Origin: Niabella beijingensis
GTDB taxonomy: Bacteria > Bacteroidota > Bacteroidia > Chitinophagales > Chitinophagaceae
Length of the DNA: 64,000 bases
Reading direction: 5' to 3'
Assembly: GCF_020034665.1 (NCBI RefSeq)
Contig: NZ_JAIQDI010000002.1
Location: 1,488,001 to 1,552,000, forward strand
Of this stretch, positions 9,287-17,408 are shown piece by piece. The notes under the pieces are model-generated. The model made no database searches and was not told where the DNA came from. It worked only from the letters and a program-made list of their open reading frames with translations. How positions within the stretch are numbered: position 1 is the stretch's first letter; each line of letters starts with the position of its first letter. The position numbers and the translations under genes were made by a program.

Positions 9287-10321
9287 TTAAATTGTCACTT
9301 CTTTGTCAACAATTTCCGAGAACTTTTTTTTACCTCTTACAAAATGTTCCCAGGCAATGTTCTTTTTCAGAAAGCCACTGAGCGGCTTCTTTTTATCCTT
9401 CGGGAATGTACTTTTCTTCTGGTCGACAAGCATCCATTTTATAAAAGACAGGTGCGCACTGGCCACCGCTATAAAATAGCCGCCGTCTCCGCCCAGCAGG
9501 CTTTTGAACGCCGAAACACCATCCAGTACAGCCCGCAGCAGGATTACATACAACCGCCTCCATCCGTACATGTTTTTGAACATCATGATATGGTTGTTGC
9601 GGAAATTGAGATAGGTCTTTAAGGAATTGCCTTTTGGTAGGGTGCCGCCCCCTACATGGTAAACAACGGACTGCGGACAGGAGCTGATCCCATACCCGAG
9701 CAGCTGTATCCGCCAGCAGAGATCGATCTCTTCCTGGTGGGCAAAGAAGTACGGATCAAAGCCACCCGCCTCATGAAAAACAGCCGCCCGTATAAACAAG
9801 GCTGCGCCGCTGGCCCAGAAAACGGGAGCGGGGGTATCATATTGTCCCTCGTCTGTTTCCGTAAAATCAAAGACCCGGCCTTTGGCAAAAGGATAACAGT
9901 AATGATCCAGCCATCCTCCCGCGGCACCCGCATATTCAAAATACCGGGGATGGTTGTAAGAGAGGATCTTGGGCTGACAGGCGGCAAGGAACGGGTCTGT
10001 TTCAAGCAGCTGCAGCAACGGATCGAGAAAACCCTCCGTAACCTGTACATCAGAATTCAGCAACAGGTAATAGGTGGCAGAAACCTGTTCCAGCGCAAGA
10101 TTGTAGCCCTTGGCAAATCCATGATTCTCCTCAAACCGGACAATGCGCACCTCAGGGAATTCCTTTTCCAGGTAGGCAACTGAGTCATCCGTTGATCCGT
10201 TATCCGCCACTACCACCTCTAAACGGTCATAGCGGATGCGTACCACGCCGGGTAAGAACTGCTCCAGGTATTTTTTACCATTCCAGTTTAAAATGACAAT
10301 AGCAACAGACGGGATCTTCAT
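9287..10321 (-). CDS. Family 2 glycosyltransferase
   Basis: Transfers a sugar from a nucleotide-sugar donor, probably rhamnosyl- or mannosyl-type in envelope polysaccharide synthesis; cytoplasmic face of the inner membrane. The 344-residue protein opens with VAIVILNWNGKKYLEQFLPG, the nucleotide-binding strand of GT-A enzymes; NGSTDDS and the acidic LLLNSDVQV follow; HQEEIDLCWRIQLLGYG is the catalytic-base region. This arrangement matches the WsaF/WcaA-like single GT2 group. I chose the ATG at 10321 over a TTG three codons earlier, because an exact -7 element (10336-10343) would place the transcript start just upstream. The C-terminus carries a basic tail (KKPLSGFLKKNIAWEHFVRGKKKF). Neighbours are unrelated small membrane genes. 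Confidence 0.88.
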   Translation of the reverse strand: MKIPSVAIVILNWNGKKYLEQFLPGVVRIRYDRLEVVVADNGSTDDSVAYLEKEFPEVRIVRFEENHGFAKGYNLALEQVSATYYLLLNSDVQVTEGFLDPLLQLLETDPFLAACQPKILSYNHPRYFEYAGAAGGWLDHYCYPFAKGRVFDFTETDEGQYDTPAPVFWASGAALFIRAAVFHEAGGFDPYFFAHQEEIDLCWRIQLLGYGISSCPQSVVYHVGGGTLPKGNSLKTYLNFRNNHIMMFKNMYGWRRLYVILLRAVLDGVSAFKSLLGGDGGYFIAVASAHLSFIKWMLVDQKKSTFPKDKKKPLSGFLKKNIAWEHFVRGKKKFSEIVDKEVTI

Positions 10322-10335
10322 GAAATGCAAAGATT

Positions 10336-10343
10336 CAAAAATA
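10336..10343 (-). promoter_or_regulatory. -7 promoter element (TAnnTTTG) for the GT2 gene
   Basis: Minus-strand TATTTTTG, exact consensus, 14 bases before the chosen ATG at 10321. It argues against the TTG at 10330 as start because that codon would fall at or before the transcript start. Confidence 0.45.
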
Positions 10344-10360
10344 AGGCAAGCAAATCACAA

Positions 10361-10603
10361 TCAATCTCTTTTATCTGTTGTCTGCGATTGTTTTTTAACA
10401 AAAAGATGGTAAAGCTGAATAATGGCGATCAGTCCATTCGAAATAATGATGGGCCATTTCCATCCCAAAAGGATCCCATAGGCAATAAAGAATACACAAC
10501 CTGCAAAGTTAATGATCCGTATCGCGCCCAGCCGTTTGGGAATAAATGAAATAACCAGCAGTGTCATGGCCAGATAACCGGTGTATTCGATATAATCATT
10601 CAT
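10361..10603 (-). CDS. Small three-helix membrane protein, SemiSWEET/YgjV-like
   Basis: An 80-residue protein with three hydrophobic helices: about 6-24 (YTGYLAMTLLVISFIPKR), 29-47 (RIINFAGCVFFIAYGILLG) and 50-68 (WPIIISNGLIAIIQLYHLF). The size, the three-helix pattern and the helix 2 to 3 motif (NFAGCVFFIAYGILLGWKWPI) resemble half-transporters of the SemiSWEET/PQ-loop group and the N-terminal part of YgjV. The family assignment is by pattern only. The substrate is unknown. It ends with a basic tail (KKQSQTTDKRD) and reads toward GT2, with only 30-40 bases between them, so the two may be co-transcribed. Confidence 0.65.
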   Translation of the reverse strand: MNDYIEYTGYLAMTLLVISFIPKRLGAIRIINFAGCVFFIAYGILLGWKWPIIISNGLIAIIQLYHLFVKKQSQTTDKRD

Positions 10604-10776
10604 AATCAGGATCTGATGGTTAAAAAAAATGACCGGTTTTCCCGGTGGAATAAAGTTATTGGATTTATAGCATTATTTTTGCTGCAACCTTTTCAGTCAT
10701 TGGATAATCTGAGTTTAAACACTAGGTGGACTGGAACGGACCGGTAGACTATTCGATTTTAACCCCCTAGAAAAAT

Positions 10777-11205
10777 ATGAAGTATCTTCTTTTACCTGTT
10801 TTACTGTTTTTTTTGTCTTCCCAGTTAAAGGCACAGGGAGGCGTAGCTGTGTATAAAGACCCGCGTATTGATCAGCTGCTTAAGAAGCAGGCCGACGTAA
10901 ATAATATATCCACCCGTAATTCCACAAAAAGAAGAACAGCTCCGGGGTACCGGCTGCTGATCATCAGCACTAATAATAAGGCAGAGGCTATTGCTGCCCG
11001 TACAAAGATCTACTCAAACTTTCCGGAACTCAAACCCTATATGTGGCACCAGTCGCCTTATTTTAAAGTGAAGGCCGGGAATTTTACCTCCCGCCAGGAG
11101 GCGCAGGCTTATCAGAAACGGCTTTCCGCGTTTTTTCCGGGAGGGGTTTTCCTGATGAATGATATCGTGGAAGTGAGCCCGGACAGCTCCGGCAGCGAGG
11201 AGTGA
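10777..11205 (+). CDS. SPOR-domain periplasmic protein
   Basis: A 142-residue secreted protein: signal peptide (about 1-19, MKYLLLPVLLFFLSSQLKAQ), a short linker (DPRIDQLLKKQADVNNIS), then a SPOR domain (about 52-130) with the pattern YRLLIISTNNKAEA...KIYSNFPELKPYMWHQSPYFKVKAGNF. SPOR domains bind peptidoglycan strands stripped of stem peptides, at division sites or in envelope complexes. Being a stand-alone domain without a membrane anchor is common in Bacteroidota. A -7-like TATTTTTG at 10674-10681 could start a leader of about 90 bases. The M20 hydrolase follows 55 bases later but has its own promoter element. Confidence 0.85.
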   Translation: MKYLLLPVLLFFLSSQLKAQGGVAVYKDPRIDQLLKKQADVNNISTRNSTKRRTAPGYRLLIISTNNKAEAIAARTKIYSNFPELKPYMWHQSPYFKVKAGNFTSRQEAQAYQKRLSAFFPGGVFLMNDIVEVSPDSSGSEE

Positions 11206-11248
11206 GCTGTACCTGAAGTCCCGATTTCCCAATACACGCATTATCAGT

Positions 11249-11256
11249 TATTTTTG
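11249..11256 (+). promoter_or_regulatory. -7 promoter element placed for a near-leaderless transcript of the M20 gene
   Basis: TATTTTTG, exact TAnnTTTG, ends only 4 bases before the ATG at 11261. If the start site is at the usual short distance, the mRNA begins at or next to the start codon. Confidence 0.5.
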
Positions 11257-11260
11257 CCGG

Positions 11261-12451
11261 ATGATTGATGAAATACGAGCACTGGCAAAACAATACGCTC
11301 CCGGACTTATTGAGGTGCGCCGGCACCTGCACGCCCATCCGGAGCTGAGTTACCAGGAATTTGAAACTTCCAGGTATATACAGGAACAACTGGGGGCAAT
11401 GGAGATCCCTTTTGAGATAATGGCCGTTACCGGAGTGATCGGATTGATAAAAGGCCGTAATCCGGAGAAAAGAATAGTAGCCCTGAGAGCGGATATCGAT
11501 GCATTGCCCATCCGGGAACTGAACGAAGTAAGTTACCGCTCGGTAAATGAGAATGTGATGCATGCCTGCGGACATGATGTACATACTTCCTGTCTGCTGG
11601 GTGCTGCAAAGATCCTCAATGAAACAAAAGAGCACTGGGAGGGAACGGTAAAACTTATTTTTCAGCCGGGAGAAGAAAAAAACCCCGGTGGAGCAAGTCT
11701 CCTGATCAAAGAAGGGGTATTGCAAAATCCTGCACCAGCCGCTATTTTCGGGTTGCATGTACATCCGGGTCTTGAGGTTGGAAAGCTCAGTTTCAGGGGA
11801 GGAAAGGTGATGGCCAGCGCCGATGAGCTCTATTTTACCATAAAAGGAAAAGGCGGACATGCCGCTGCGCCCAATCTCTGTGTGGATCCGGTACTGATCG
11901 CTTCTCATCTGGTGGTGGCATTGCAACAGGTAGTAAGCCGGCGAAATAATCCGCAAAACCCCACGGTGCTGTCCATTACCGCATTCAACGGGGGCACCAC
12001 CACCAATGTGATCCCCGATGAAGTAAAGCTGAAGGGTACCTTCCGTGCCATGAACGAAGCCTGGCGTTTTGAAGCACATCAGATCCTGCGGGATATTTCA
12101 GAAGGATTGGTAAAAGGGATGGGAGGAACGCTGGACCTGCATATTGATGTAGGCTATCCCAGTGTATACAATAATGAGGAGCTGACCGGGCGCGCCACAA
12201 TACTGGCCGAGACTTATGCTGGTGCCGACCGGGTGGGCGAAACAGAGATCCGTATGGGGGCAGAGGATTTTGGTTACTATACCCAGCAGATCCCCGGGTG
12301 TTTTTACCGGTTGGGCGTGATGAACCAGGAACGGGGCATTGTTTCCGGGGTACACACACCTACCTTCGATATTGATGAAAATGCCATTGAACTGGGCATG
12401 GGAATGATGGCCTGGCTGGCCATTGCAGCAGATTTAACAAAATTGAAATAA
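11261..12451 (+). CDS. M20 family amidohydrolase (N-acyl-amino-acid / hippurate hydrolase type)
   Basis: Metal-dependent cytoplasmic hydrolase that removes N-acyl groups from amino acids or related amides. The 396-residue length is typical. Visible motifs: RRHLHAHPELSYQEFETS, the metal-binding HACGHDVHTSCLLGAA, the catalytic QPGEEKNPGGA glutamates, FGLHVHP, the dimerisation-domain GKGGHAAAP, and MGAEDFGYY near the C-terminus. These place it in the carboxypeptidase Ss1/HipO/AmaA subgroup rather than DapE. The specific substrate cannot be told from sequence. The ATG at 11261 matches the family N-terminus and sits directly behind a -7 element. It is flanked by a SPOR protein and a small secreted protein, with no evident pathway link. 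Confidence 0.9.
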   Translation: MIDEIRALAKQYAPGLIEVRRHLHAHPELSYQEFETSRYIQEQLGAMEIPFEIMAVTGVIGLIKGRNPEKRIVALRADIDALPIRELNEVSYRSVNENVMHACGHDVHTSCLLGAAKILNETKEHWEGTVKLIFQPGEEKNPGGASLLIKEGVLQNPAPAAIFGLHVHPGLEVGKLSFRGGKVMASADELYFTIKGKGGHAAAPNLCVDPVLIASHLVVALQQVVSRRNNPQNPTVLSITAFNGGTTTNVIPDEVKLKGTFRAMNEAWRFEAHQILRDISEGLVKGMGGTLDLHIDVGYPSVYNNEELTGRATILAETYAGADRVGETEIRMGAEDFGYYTQQIPGCFYRLGVMNQERGIVSGVHTPTFDIDENAIELGMGMMAWLAIAADLTKLK

Positions 12452-12489
12452 GAACCGGCGGCCTGATTGCATCATTATAAAAAAACATC

Positions 12490-12756
12490 ATGATTAAAAT
12501 AATAATAACCGGGGTATTATTTACCATATGTTCTTTAACGGCATCGGGGCAGTCCGGGAGCGACTCTTCAAAAACAGCGCGTGATTTTTTGATCGGGCAG
12601 GAAGAAAGCAGCGGAAGGCATCCGGATAACAGGAATAAGAACCGGATCGAAAATATCAAGCCAGCACAGGACAGTACTTCAGCCATAACTGAAAAAGCAA
12701 CAGCAAAGAAAAAGAAGAAATGTTGTTTTATCTTTTGCCGTAAGAATAAGAAATAA
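12490..12756 (+). CDS. Small secreted protein with Lys/Cys-rich tail, unknown function
   Basis: An 88-residue protein. The N-terminus (MIKIIITGVLFTICSLTASGQ) looks like a cleavable signal peptide. The middle is polar and probably disordered (SDSSKTARDFLIGQEESSGRH). The end is strikingly basic with three cysteines: KKKKKCCFIFCRKNKK. I do not recognise a family. It lies 38 bases after the M20 gene in the same direction and converges on the S41 lipoprotein gene. The codon pattern and signal peptide support it as real, but no homologue-based evidence is available here. The paired cysteines in a basic tail could bind metal or form disulphides; that is speculation. Confidence 0.55.
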   Translation: MIKIIITGVLFTICSLTASGQSGSDSSKTARDFLIGQEESSGRHPDNRNKNRIENIKPAQDSTSAITEKATAKKKKKCCFIFCRKNKK

Positions 12757-12846
12757 GTGTGCTGTATTTACCAGGGCAATTGCCGTTGAGAATTCCTTTC
12801 CTTTTAAACTGCAGGCCGGATCGCATTCCGGTAAAAGAACAGCAGC

Positions 12847-14328
12847 TCAACGGAGCAGGTTATCATAATACTGCTTTTTAAGCTGCACCTTTGGTGCAGC
12901 TATTGCCGCCCGCGCACTGGTGATTGCTGTTGCAGCAACCTGAACCGGGTTGCCGTCAATAAGATTTAACGCAGCTTTTGTACAGTCTTCCGTTACATCT
13001 CCCCAGGATTTATCTACTCCATCATAAACCTGGTAATCCGGTGTAATGCCGTTAAAGGGAACTGATTGATCCAGGCTGTTCTTTGTCATAAAGGAAACCG
13101 TCCAGAAGGTTATTTTTTTAAATAGGTCAATCGGGAAAAAGCCCACCGGTTTACCATAGGTATTGTCATCACCGATCAGTTGTATGTTGCTGTTAAAATA
13201 AGGCTTCAGATCATTGATCAGCAGTTCTGCCGCCGATGCAGTATGCTCGCTTACAATAACGAATAACCTAGCAGGGGTGATGGGGAAGCCCCGTGTTCCG
13301 GCCGTCTTTGTAAAGGTGATTGTGTTGGCATCCGGTGAGTAATAGCGGGCGCTATAGGTATGCCGCGTGCGCATCAGGGTATAGTTGCCCGACTGGAGGT
13401 TTTGATTGTAATAATACGTGTACATCTTGGCACCTTCGCTTACATTGGCCGGGGCCAGGCTGTTGGCCATAAAGTCCTGCGTAAGCGTAAAGCCCCCGTT
13501 ATTATACCTCAGGTCCAGGATGATATTGGTAACACCGGCATCTTTAAATTTCTGAAATGCGGCAATAAGCGATGCGCGGGAATCGGTCAGGTTGTCAAAA
13601 AATTTATAAACCAGGTAGCCGGCTTTTGTTCTCTTGGGCGATTGCACTACGTCCGAGTATAAAACGGAATTGGGAGTGAAAGAAGTAATAGTCAGGTTCA
13701 ACGGCACCTGCTGGCCATCCGGCCTTTCAAAAGTAACGGTTGCTGATTTGGTCGTCTCATTATAAAACATGTTGTTCAGGACATCAACAGTGGACTGCGT
13801 GTAGTTCAACGTTGTATTATCAACTTTGATCATTTTCCACCCTCTTTTTACTCCTTTTTTCCCTGCATCAGAGTCAGGAAAAACATAGGTAACATACCAG
13901 CCCGCAAAATTTGACGGTGTTGCTGGTGCCAGCTGCCTGTTTTTCCAGCCCGGTTTTACAAAAAAGCCATAACTGTTTTCGGGCTGCGTGGCCTTACTGC
14001 TGGCCTCACTGTCGTAATAATCCGTAGCATAGCTGTATTCTTTAAGCTGATCTTCGGTACTGTAACTCCTTACTTTGGCAATAGTGGCTTCGGCAGTTTC
14101 CAATGCACTTGTTTTTACATACTGCCGGGGTTTAAAGGTTTCATAGCTGGTGCTGCGAATGGCGTCCCAATAATAGATTTCTTTTGAGAACAGGTAAATG
14201 GAATCGGCGATCAGTTCGTTTTCTGTACCCGGGTTGGGGGGAACATCCACATCCTTGTTTTTATCTCCGCAGGATGTAAGCAACAACAGGAACAGGCCAA
14301 CAATAAAGCCCATATTGAATACACGCAT
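12847..14328 (-). CDS. S41-family (C-terminal processing-like) peptidase lipoprotein
   Basis: A 493-residue envelope lipoprotein. Signal peptide with lipobox LLLLTSC gives lipidated Cys20, followed by an acidic stretch (GDKNKDVDVPPNPG) often seen in surface-exposed Bacteroidota lipoproteins. An N-terminal helical region (about 40-110), a PDZ-like segment (about 140-220, FPDSDAGKKGVKRGWKMIKVD) and the S41 catalytic domain follow. The domain shows LDLRYNNGG and the nucleophile motif SEHTASAAELL. This organisation is the Bacteroidota S41 type with the catalytic Ser-Lys dyad. The substrate is unknown; roles proposed for relatives include polysaccharide-locus and envelope protein processing. It converges with the small secreted protein and is 40 bases from the GT9 stop codon on the same strand. 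Confidence 0.9.
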   Translation of the reverse strand: MRVFNMGFIVGLFLLLLTSCGDKNKDVDVPPNPGTENELIADSIYLFSKEIYYWDAIRSTSYETFKPRQYVKTSALETAEATIAKVRSYSTEDQLKEYSYATDYYDSEASSKATQPENSYGFFVKPGWKNRQLAPATPSNFAGWYVTYVFPDSDAGKKGVKRGWKMIKVDNTTLNYTQSTVDVLNNMFYNETTKSATVTFERPDGQQVPLNLTITSFTPNSVLYSDVVQSPKRTKAGYLVYKFFDNLTDSRASLIAAFQKFKDAGVTNIILDLRYNNGGFTLTQDFMANSLAPANVSEGAKMYTYYYNQNLQSGNYTLMRTRHTYSARYYSPDANTITFTKTAGTRGFPITPARLFVIVSEHTASAAELLINDLKPYFNSNIQLIGDDNTYGKPVGFFPIDLFKKITFWTVSFMTKNSLDQSVPFNGITPDYQVYDGVDKSWGDVTEDCTKAALNLIDGNPVQVAATAITSARAAIAAPKVQLKKQYYDNLLR

Positions 14329-14368
14329 AGAATCCGGAATATTTATGAAAAGATAGGAATTAATTCCT

Positions 14369-15397
14369 TTAAGAATATAAATTCTTTTTGATCTGATCGA
14401 CGATCATTCCGGGTGTAATTTCCTGCATACAACCCGCCGCTCCATGTACCGGGCAGGGCTTATTGCCAAAGACCGAGGACGGGCGGCAGGGAAGATCGGT
14501 CTGAACCGCATTGTCAGGATCCTGTCCCCAGCCATAGAAACCCAGGTAGGGGTGGGTACCGCCCCAGACGGATACCACGGGAACGCCGTAAAGGGAAGCC
14601 AGGTGCATATTGGCGGAATCCATGGTGAGTATGACATTCATTTTTGCGATCAGCTGAAGTTCTTCCTTAAAGGAACAGGTTCCGGCAACAACCGTAATGT
14701 TCTCAGCGTCACCCGCCCATTGCTGCAGCAACGGTGCTTCTGTTCTGCTGCCGAATAAAAAAAGCTGCAGGTTCCTGTCTGCCTGCAACTGCCGGATGAC
14801 CTCTTTCATTTTTTCCGCAGGATACATCTTAGCTGCGTGCTTTGCAAAAGGTGCAATACCCACTGCGAAGGGCTGCGGGGGGATGTTTGTTGCGGCAGAG
14901 CGGAGTGGTGCTGGTAATAATCCGTCTGCAACAGTGAGCTGCACCTGAATTCCCAGTTTTCTGAATACCGCCGCATAACGTTCGAAGGTAGGGGGCAATG
15001 GCCGCAGCTTTTTATTTTTTGGCCGTGTCAGTTCTTTTTTCTCCTTCCGGCCCTTGTCGATAACCGCTATGGGTACGGCCCCGAGAAACCTGCGGATGAT
15101 CTTGGTGCGCAGCACATCGTGCAGATCCGCCACAGCATCAAACCGGATACCGGTCTTTAATTTGCGCGCGAGCCGCATCAATCCCGGAATCCCTTTGAAA
15201 TCCTTTTTTATATCAACACCGTAAAAATGCAACCGGTCGATACCTTCAAAAAGGGGGGCGTGAAAGGGGATGGAGACCATTGTGATCTGTAGCTGCGGAT
15301 GTTGTGCCAGTACCGATTTCAGCACGGGTACTGTCATGGCCACATCTCCCAGTGCGGAAAACCGCAATGCCAGTATGTGTACAGGAGCGGTCTTCAT
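14369..15397 (-). CDS. Family 9 glycosyltransferase (ADP-heptose/LPS heptosyltransferase-like)
   Basis: A 342-residue GT-B enzyme that adds a heptose-type sugar to the LPS or LOS core at the inner face of the inner membrane. The N-terminal domain starts ILALRFSALGDVAMTVPVLKSV, the hallmark of the GT9 family; the C-terminal domain contains GIAPFAKHAAKMYP, LTMDSANMHLASLYGVPVVSVWGGTHPYLGFYGWG, the donor-binding region. Its start codon overlaps the stop of the DUF4254 gene by one base (TAATG), so the two are translationally coupled. The GT9 plus DUF4254 pair is a recurring Bacteroidota arrangement. The actual sugar and acceptor are not predictable. Confidence 0.92.
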   Translation of the reverse strand: MKTAPVHILALRFSALGDVAMTVPVLKSVLAQHPQLQITMVSIPFHAPLFEGIDRLHFYGVDIKKDFKGIPGLMRLARKLKTGIRFDAVADLHDVLRTKIIRRFLGAVPIAVIDKGRKEKKELTRPKNKKLRPLPPTFERYAAVFRKLGIQVQLTVADGLLPAPLRSAATNIPPQPFAVGIAPFAKHAAKMYPAEKMKEVIRQLQADRNLQLFLFGSRTEAPLLQQWAGDAENITVVAGTCSFKEELQLIAKMNVILTMDSANMHLASLYGVPVVSVWGGTHPYLGFYGWGQDPDNAVQTDLPCRPSSVFGNKPCPVHGAAGCMQEITPGMIVDQIKKNLYS

Positions 15398-15999
15398 TAT
15401 TTCTTTTGATAAAGGACCGGGTTCAGACTTTCATCGTTATACATTTTCATCTGCTTGTATATTTTCATATATTTTCTGCCGGCTTCAATGTCGGTCAGCA
15501 GCTGATCAATGGCAGTGGAAAGGTCATCCCGCTGCGTATGCAATACCTGCAGCTTTACGGCACAGGCTTCCCGGTGTGCTTCGGAGGCATCAGTACGGGT
15601 GGCTTCCAGGTTCATATGGTAGATCTTTAACTCCAGGATCGAAAGGCGGTCGATGGCCCAGGCCGGACTTTCAGTATTAAATCTGGCGCCCGCTTCCGGT
15701 TGTACTTCCCGGTACTGTTGGAGGAACCAGCTGTCGATATACTCCACCATGTCGGTGCGGTGCTGGTTGGAACTGTCGATCCTCCGCTTGATCTCCAGCG
15801 CTTTTACCGGGTCGATCTGCGGATCACGGATAATATCTTCCAGGTGCCATTGTACCGTATCGATCCAGTTTTTCTCATACATTAAAAATTCCAGCGTCCC
15901 TTTTGTATAAGGGTTTTGCAGGGGGGTGTCGACATTATCTGTTTTATGATACGCTTCAATGCTTTGCTGAAAAATACGGATCCATGCTGCTGTATGCAT
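15397..15999 (-). CDS. DUF4254 domain protein
   Basis: A 200-residue soluble, mostly helical protein of the DUF4254 family, found almost only in Bacteroidota next to GT9. The typical core is visible: NPYTKGTLEFLMYEKNWIDTVQWHLEDIIRDPQIDP, then RIDSSNQHRTDMVEYIDSWF, and AWAIDRLSILELKIYHM. No catalytic motif or signal peptide is apparent. The 1-base overlap with GT9 downstream implies coupled synthesis at similar amounts, so it may be a partner or assembly factor for the glycosyltransferase (inference). An exact -7 element on the minus strand (16040-16047) lies about 40 bases upstream of the ATG at 15999. Confidence 0.85.
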   Translation of the reverse strand: MHTAAWIRIFQQSIEAYHKTDNVDTPLQNPYTKGTLEFLMYEKNWIDTVQWHLEDIIRDPQIDPVKALEIKRRIDSSNQHRTDMVEYIDSWFLQQYREVQPEAGARFNTESPAWAIDRLSILELKIYHMNLEATRTDASEAHREACAVKLQVLHTQRDDLSTAIDQLLTDIEAGRKYMKIYKQMKMYNDESLNPVLYQKK

Positions 16000-16039
16000 T
16001 CGCTGTTTTATTAAGTCTGGTAAACAATTAAATATCCCG

Positions 16040-16047
16040 CAAATGTA
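16040..16047 (-). promoter_or_regulatory. -7 promoter element for the DUF4254-GT9 operon
   Basis: Minus-strand TACATTTG, exact TAnnTTTG, giving a predicted leader of about 35 bases to the DUF4254 ATG. Confidence 0.45.
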
Positions 16048-16161
16048 AGCGTTTGGGATTTGAGATTTGCGATTCGGGCTCTGATAGCCATCAGAATTAG
16101 CACTGAACCGTTGTATTTTGGAACCGGGATTTCAGCATTTAGTGTTTAGATTTTAGAATTT

Positions 16162-17394
16162 CTATGCTTCCTCATAATTCAGATCTTTATGAAACGTTTC
16201 CGGCAGGGTAAGCACTGCTACAGAGGATACCAGCATGACAATAACCGCAGTTATAACAGCTCCGTTCACGTATCCGATACCCTGGATGCCCCGTATTTCT
16301 TTGAACAAAAACAGAATGAGCGGGAGTAATCCTCTTACGAAATTCGGCACGGTGGTGGCTGCCGTTGCCCGGAGGTTGGTACCAAACTGTTCTGCACCCA
16401 CCGTAACAAAAATAGCCCAGAAGCCAATACTGAAGCCCAGAACGAAGCAGAGGGTGTACATCCAGCCGGCAGAGCCGTTCCATTGGGTGGTAAAATAGAG
16501 TATAATGGAGAGGATCGTAAGGCCATAATAGATGTACAAAGCCTTTTTACGGCTTTTCAGCCACTGGCTCACCAGTCCGATGGCAATATCCCCGATAGCA
16601 AGCCCGATATAGGCATACATGATCGACCGGCCGGGATCAATCTCTTCGCGGATCCCGAATTGTTTTCCAAATTCACTGCTGAAAGTGATGAGCACACCGA
16701 TGACGAACCAGGTTGGAAGTCCGATAAAGATACTTTTCAGGTATTTGCCGAAACGTTCCCTGTTATTGAATAACATAGAGAACTGTCCCTTTTTTACACT
16801 GGTTTCGCTCATCCGGTGATACATGCCGGATTCAAGCACCGAAATTCTAAGGAGTAGCAACAGGATACCAAGCCCACCTCCAATAAAATAGCAGGTACGC
16901 CAGTGAAACTCTTCTTTTATCAGAAAGGCAACAGCGGCACCCAGCACACCAAAACCGGCTACAATCGAAGTTCCGATGCCACGTTTTTCTTTGGGTAGTA
17001 ATTCGGCTACCAACGTAATGCCGGCGCCCAGTTCACCCGCCAGGCCGATGCCTGCAAAAAAACGGATGGCCGTATACTGTGTGATGTTCTGAACAAACCC
17101 GTTGCAGATATTGGCGATGGAATAGATCAGGATGGATCCGAAGAGCACTTTTACACGTCCTTTCTTATCCCCCCAGATTCCCCATAGAATACCACCGATC
17201 AGCAGACCCGCCATTTGCGCGGAAAGGATCCATTCGCCTTTCGTAGTGATTTCATCCGCGGTGAGCCCCAGTTCCTTCAGACTGGGAATGCGGATGATAC
17301 CAAAGATCAGGAGATCATAAATATCGACGAAGTAACCGAGGGCAGCCACAACTACGGTAAGGCTGAAAATGGACGCCTTTTTCTGATGGTTCAT
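16162..17394 (-). CDS. MFS transporter, metabolite:H+ symporter-like
   Basis: A 410-residue inner-membrane permease with 12 predicted helices. MFS signatures are visible: GYFVDIYDLLIFGII in helix 1, GGILWGIWGDKKGRVKVL (loop 2-3 motif GxxxDRxGRR-like), and RFFAGIGLAGELGAGITLVAELLPKEKRG in helices 4-5. The last pattern is shared with sugar-porter and organic-acid symporters. It is 14 bases downstream of aroQ in the same operon. A substrate related to the shikimate/quinate series would make sense in that context, but the sequence alone does not show specificity. The transmembrane core is complete and shows no frameshift. Confidence 0.87.
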   Translation of the reverse strand: MNHQKKASIFSLTVVVAALGYFVDIYDLLIFGIIRIPSLKELGLTADEITTKGEWILSAQMAGLLIGGILWGIWGDKKGRVKVLFGSILIYSIANICNGFVQNITQYTAIRFFAGIGLAGELGAGITLVAELLPKEKRGIGTSIVAGFGVLGAAVAFLIKEEFHWRTCYFIGGGLGILLLLLRISVLESGMYHRMSETSVKKGQFSMLFNNRERFGKYLKSIFIGLPTWFVIGVLITFSSEFGKQFGIREEIDPGRSIMYAYIGLAIGDIAIGLVSQWLKSRKKALYIYYGLTILSIILYFTTQWNGSAGWMYTLCFVLGFSIGFWAIFVTVGAEQFGTNLRATAATTVPNFVRGLLPLILFLFKEIRGIQGIGYVNGAVITAVIVMLVSSVAVLTLPETFHKDLNYEEA

Positions 17395-17408
17395 ACAGCG
17401 TTAAGTAA

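Noticed and set aside
9656..10183. Plus-strand open frame of 175 codons
   Set aside because: Antisense shadow of the GT2 gene, with no recognisable domain.
10621..10646. Terminator hairpin (ACCGG/CCGGT with minus-strand T-run) upstream of the YgjV-like gene
   Set aside because: On the minus strand nothing is transcribed into it; it may be an attenuator or chance, so I did not list it.
11084..12079. Minus-strand open frame of 331 codons
   Set aside because: Antisense to the M20 amidohydrolase; Cys/His-rich composition typical of shadow frames.
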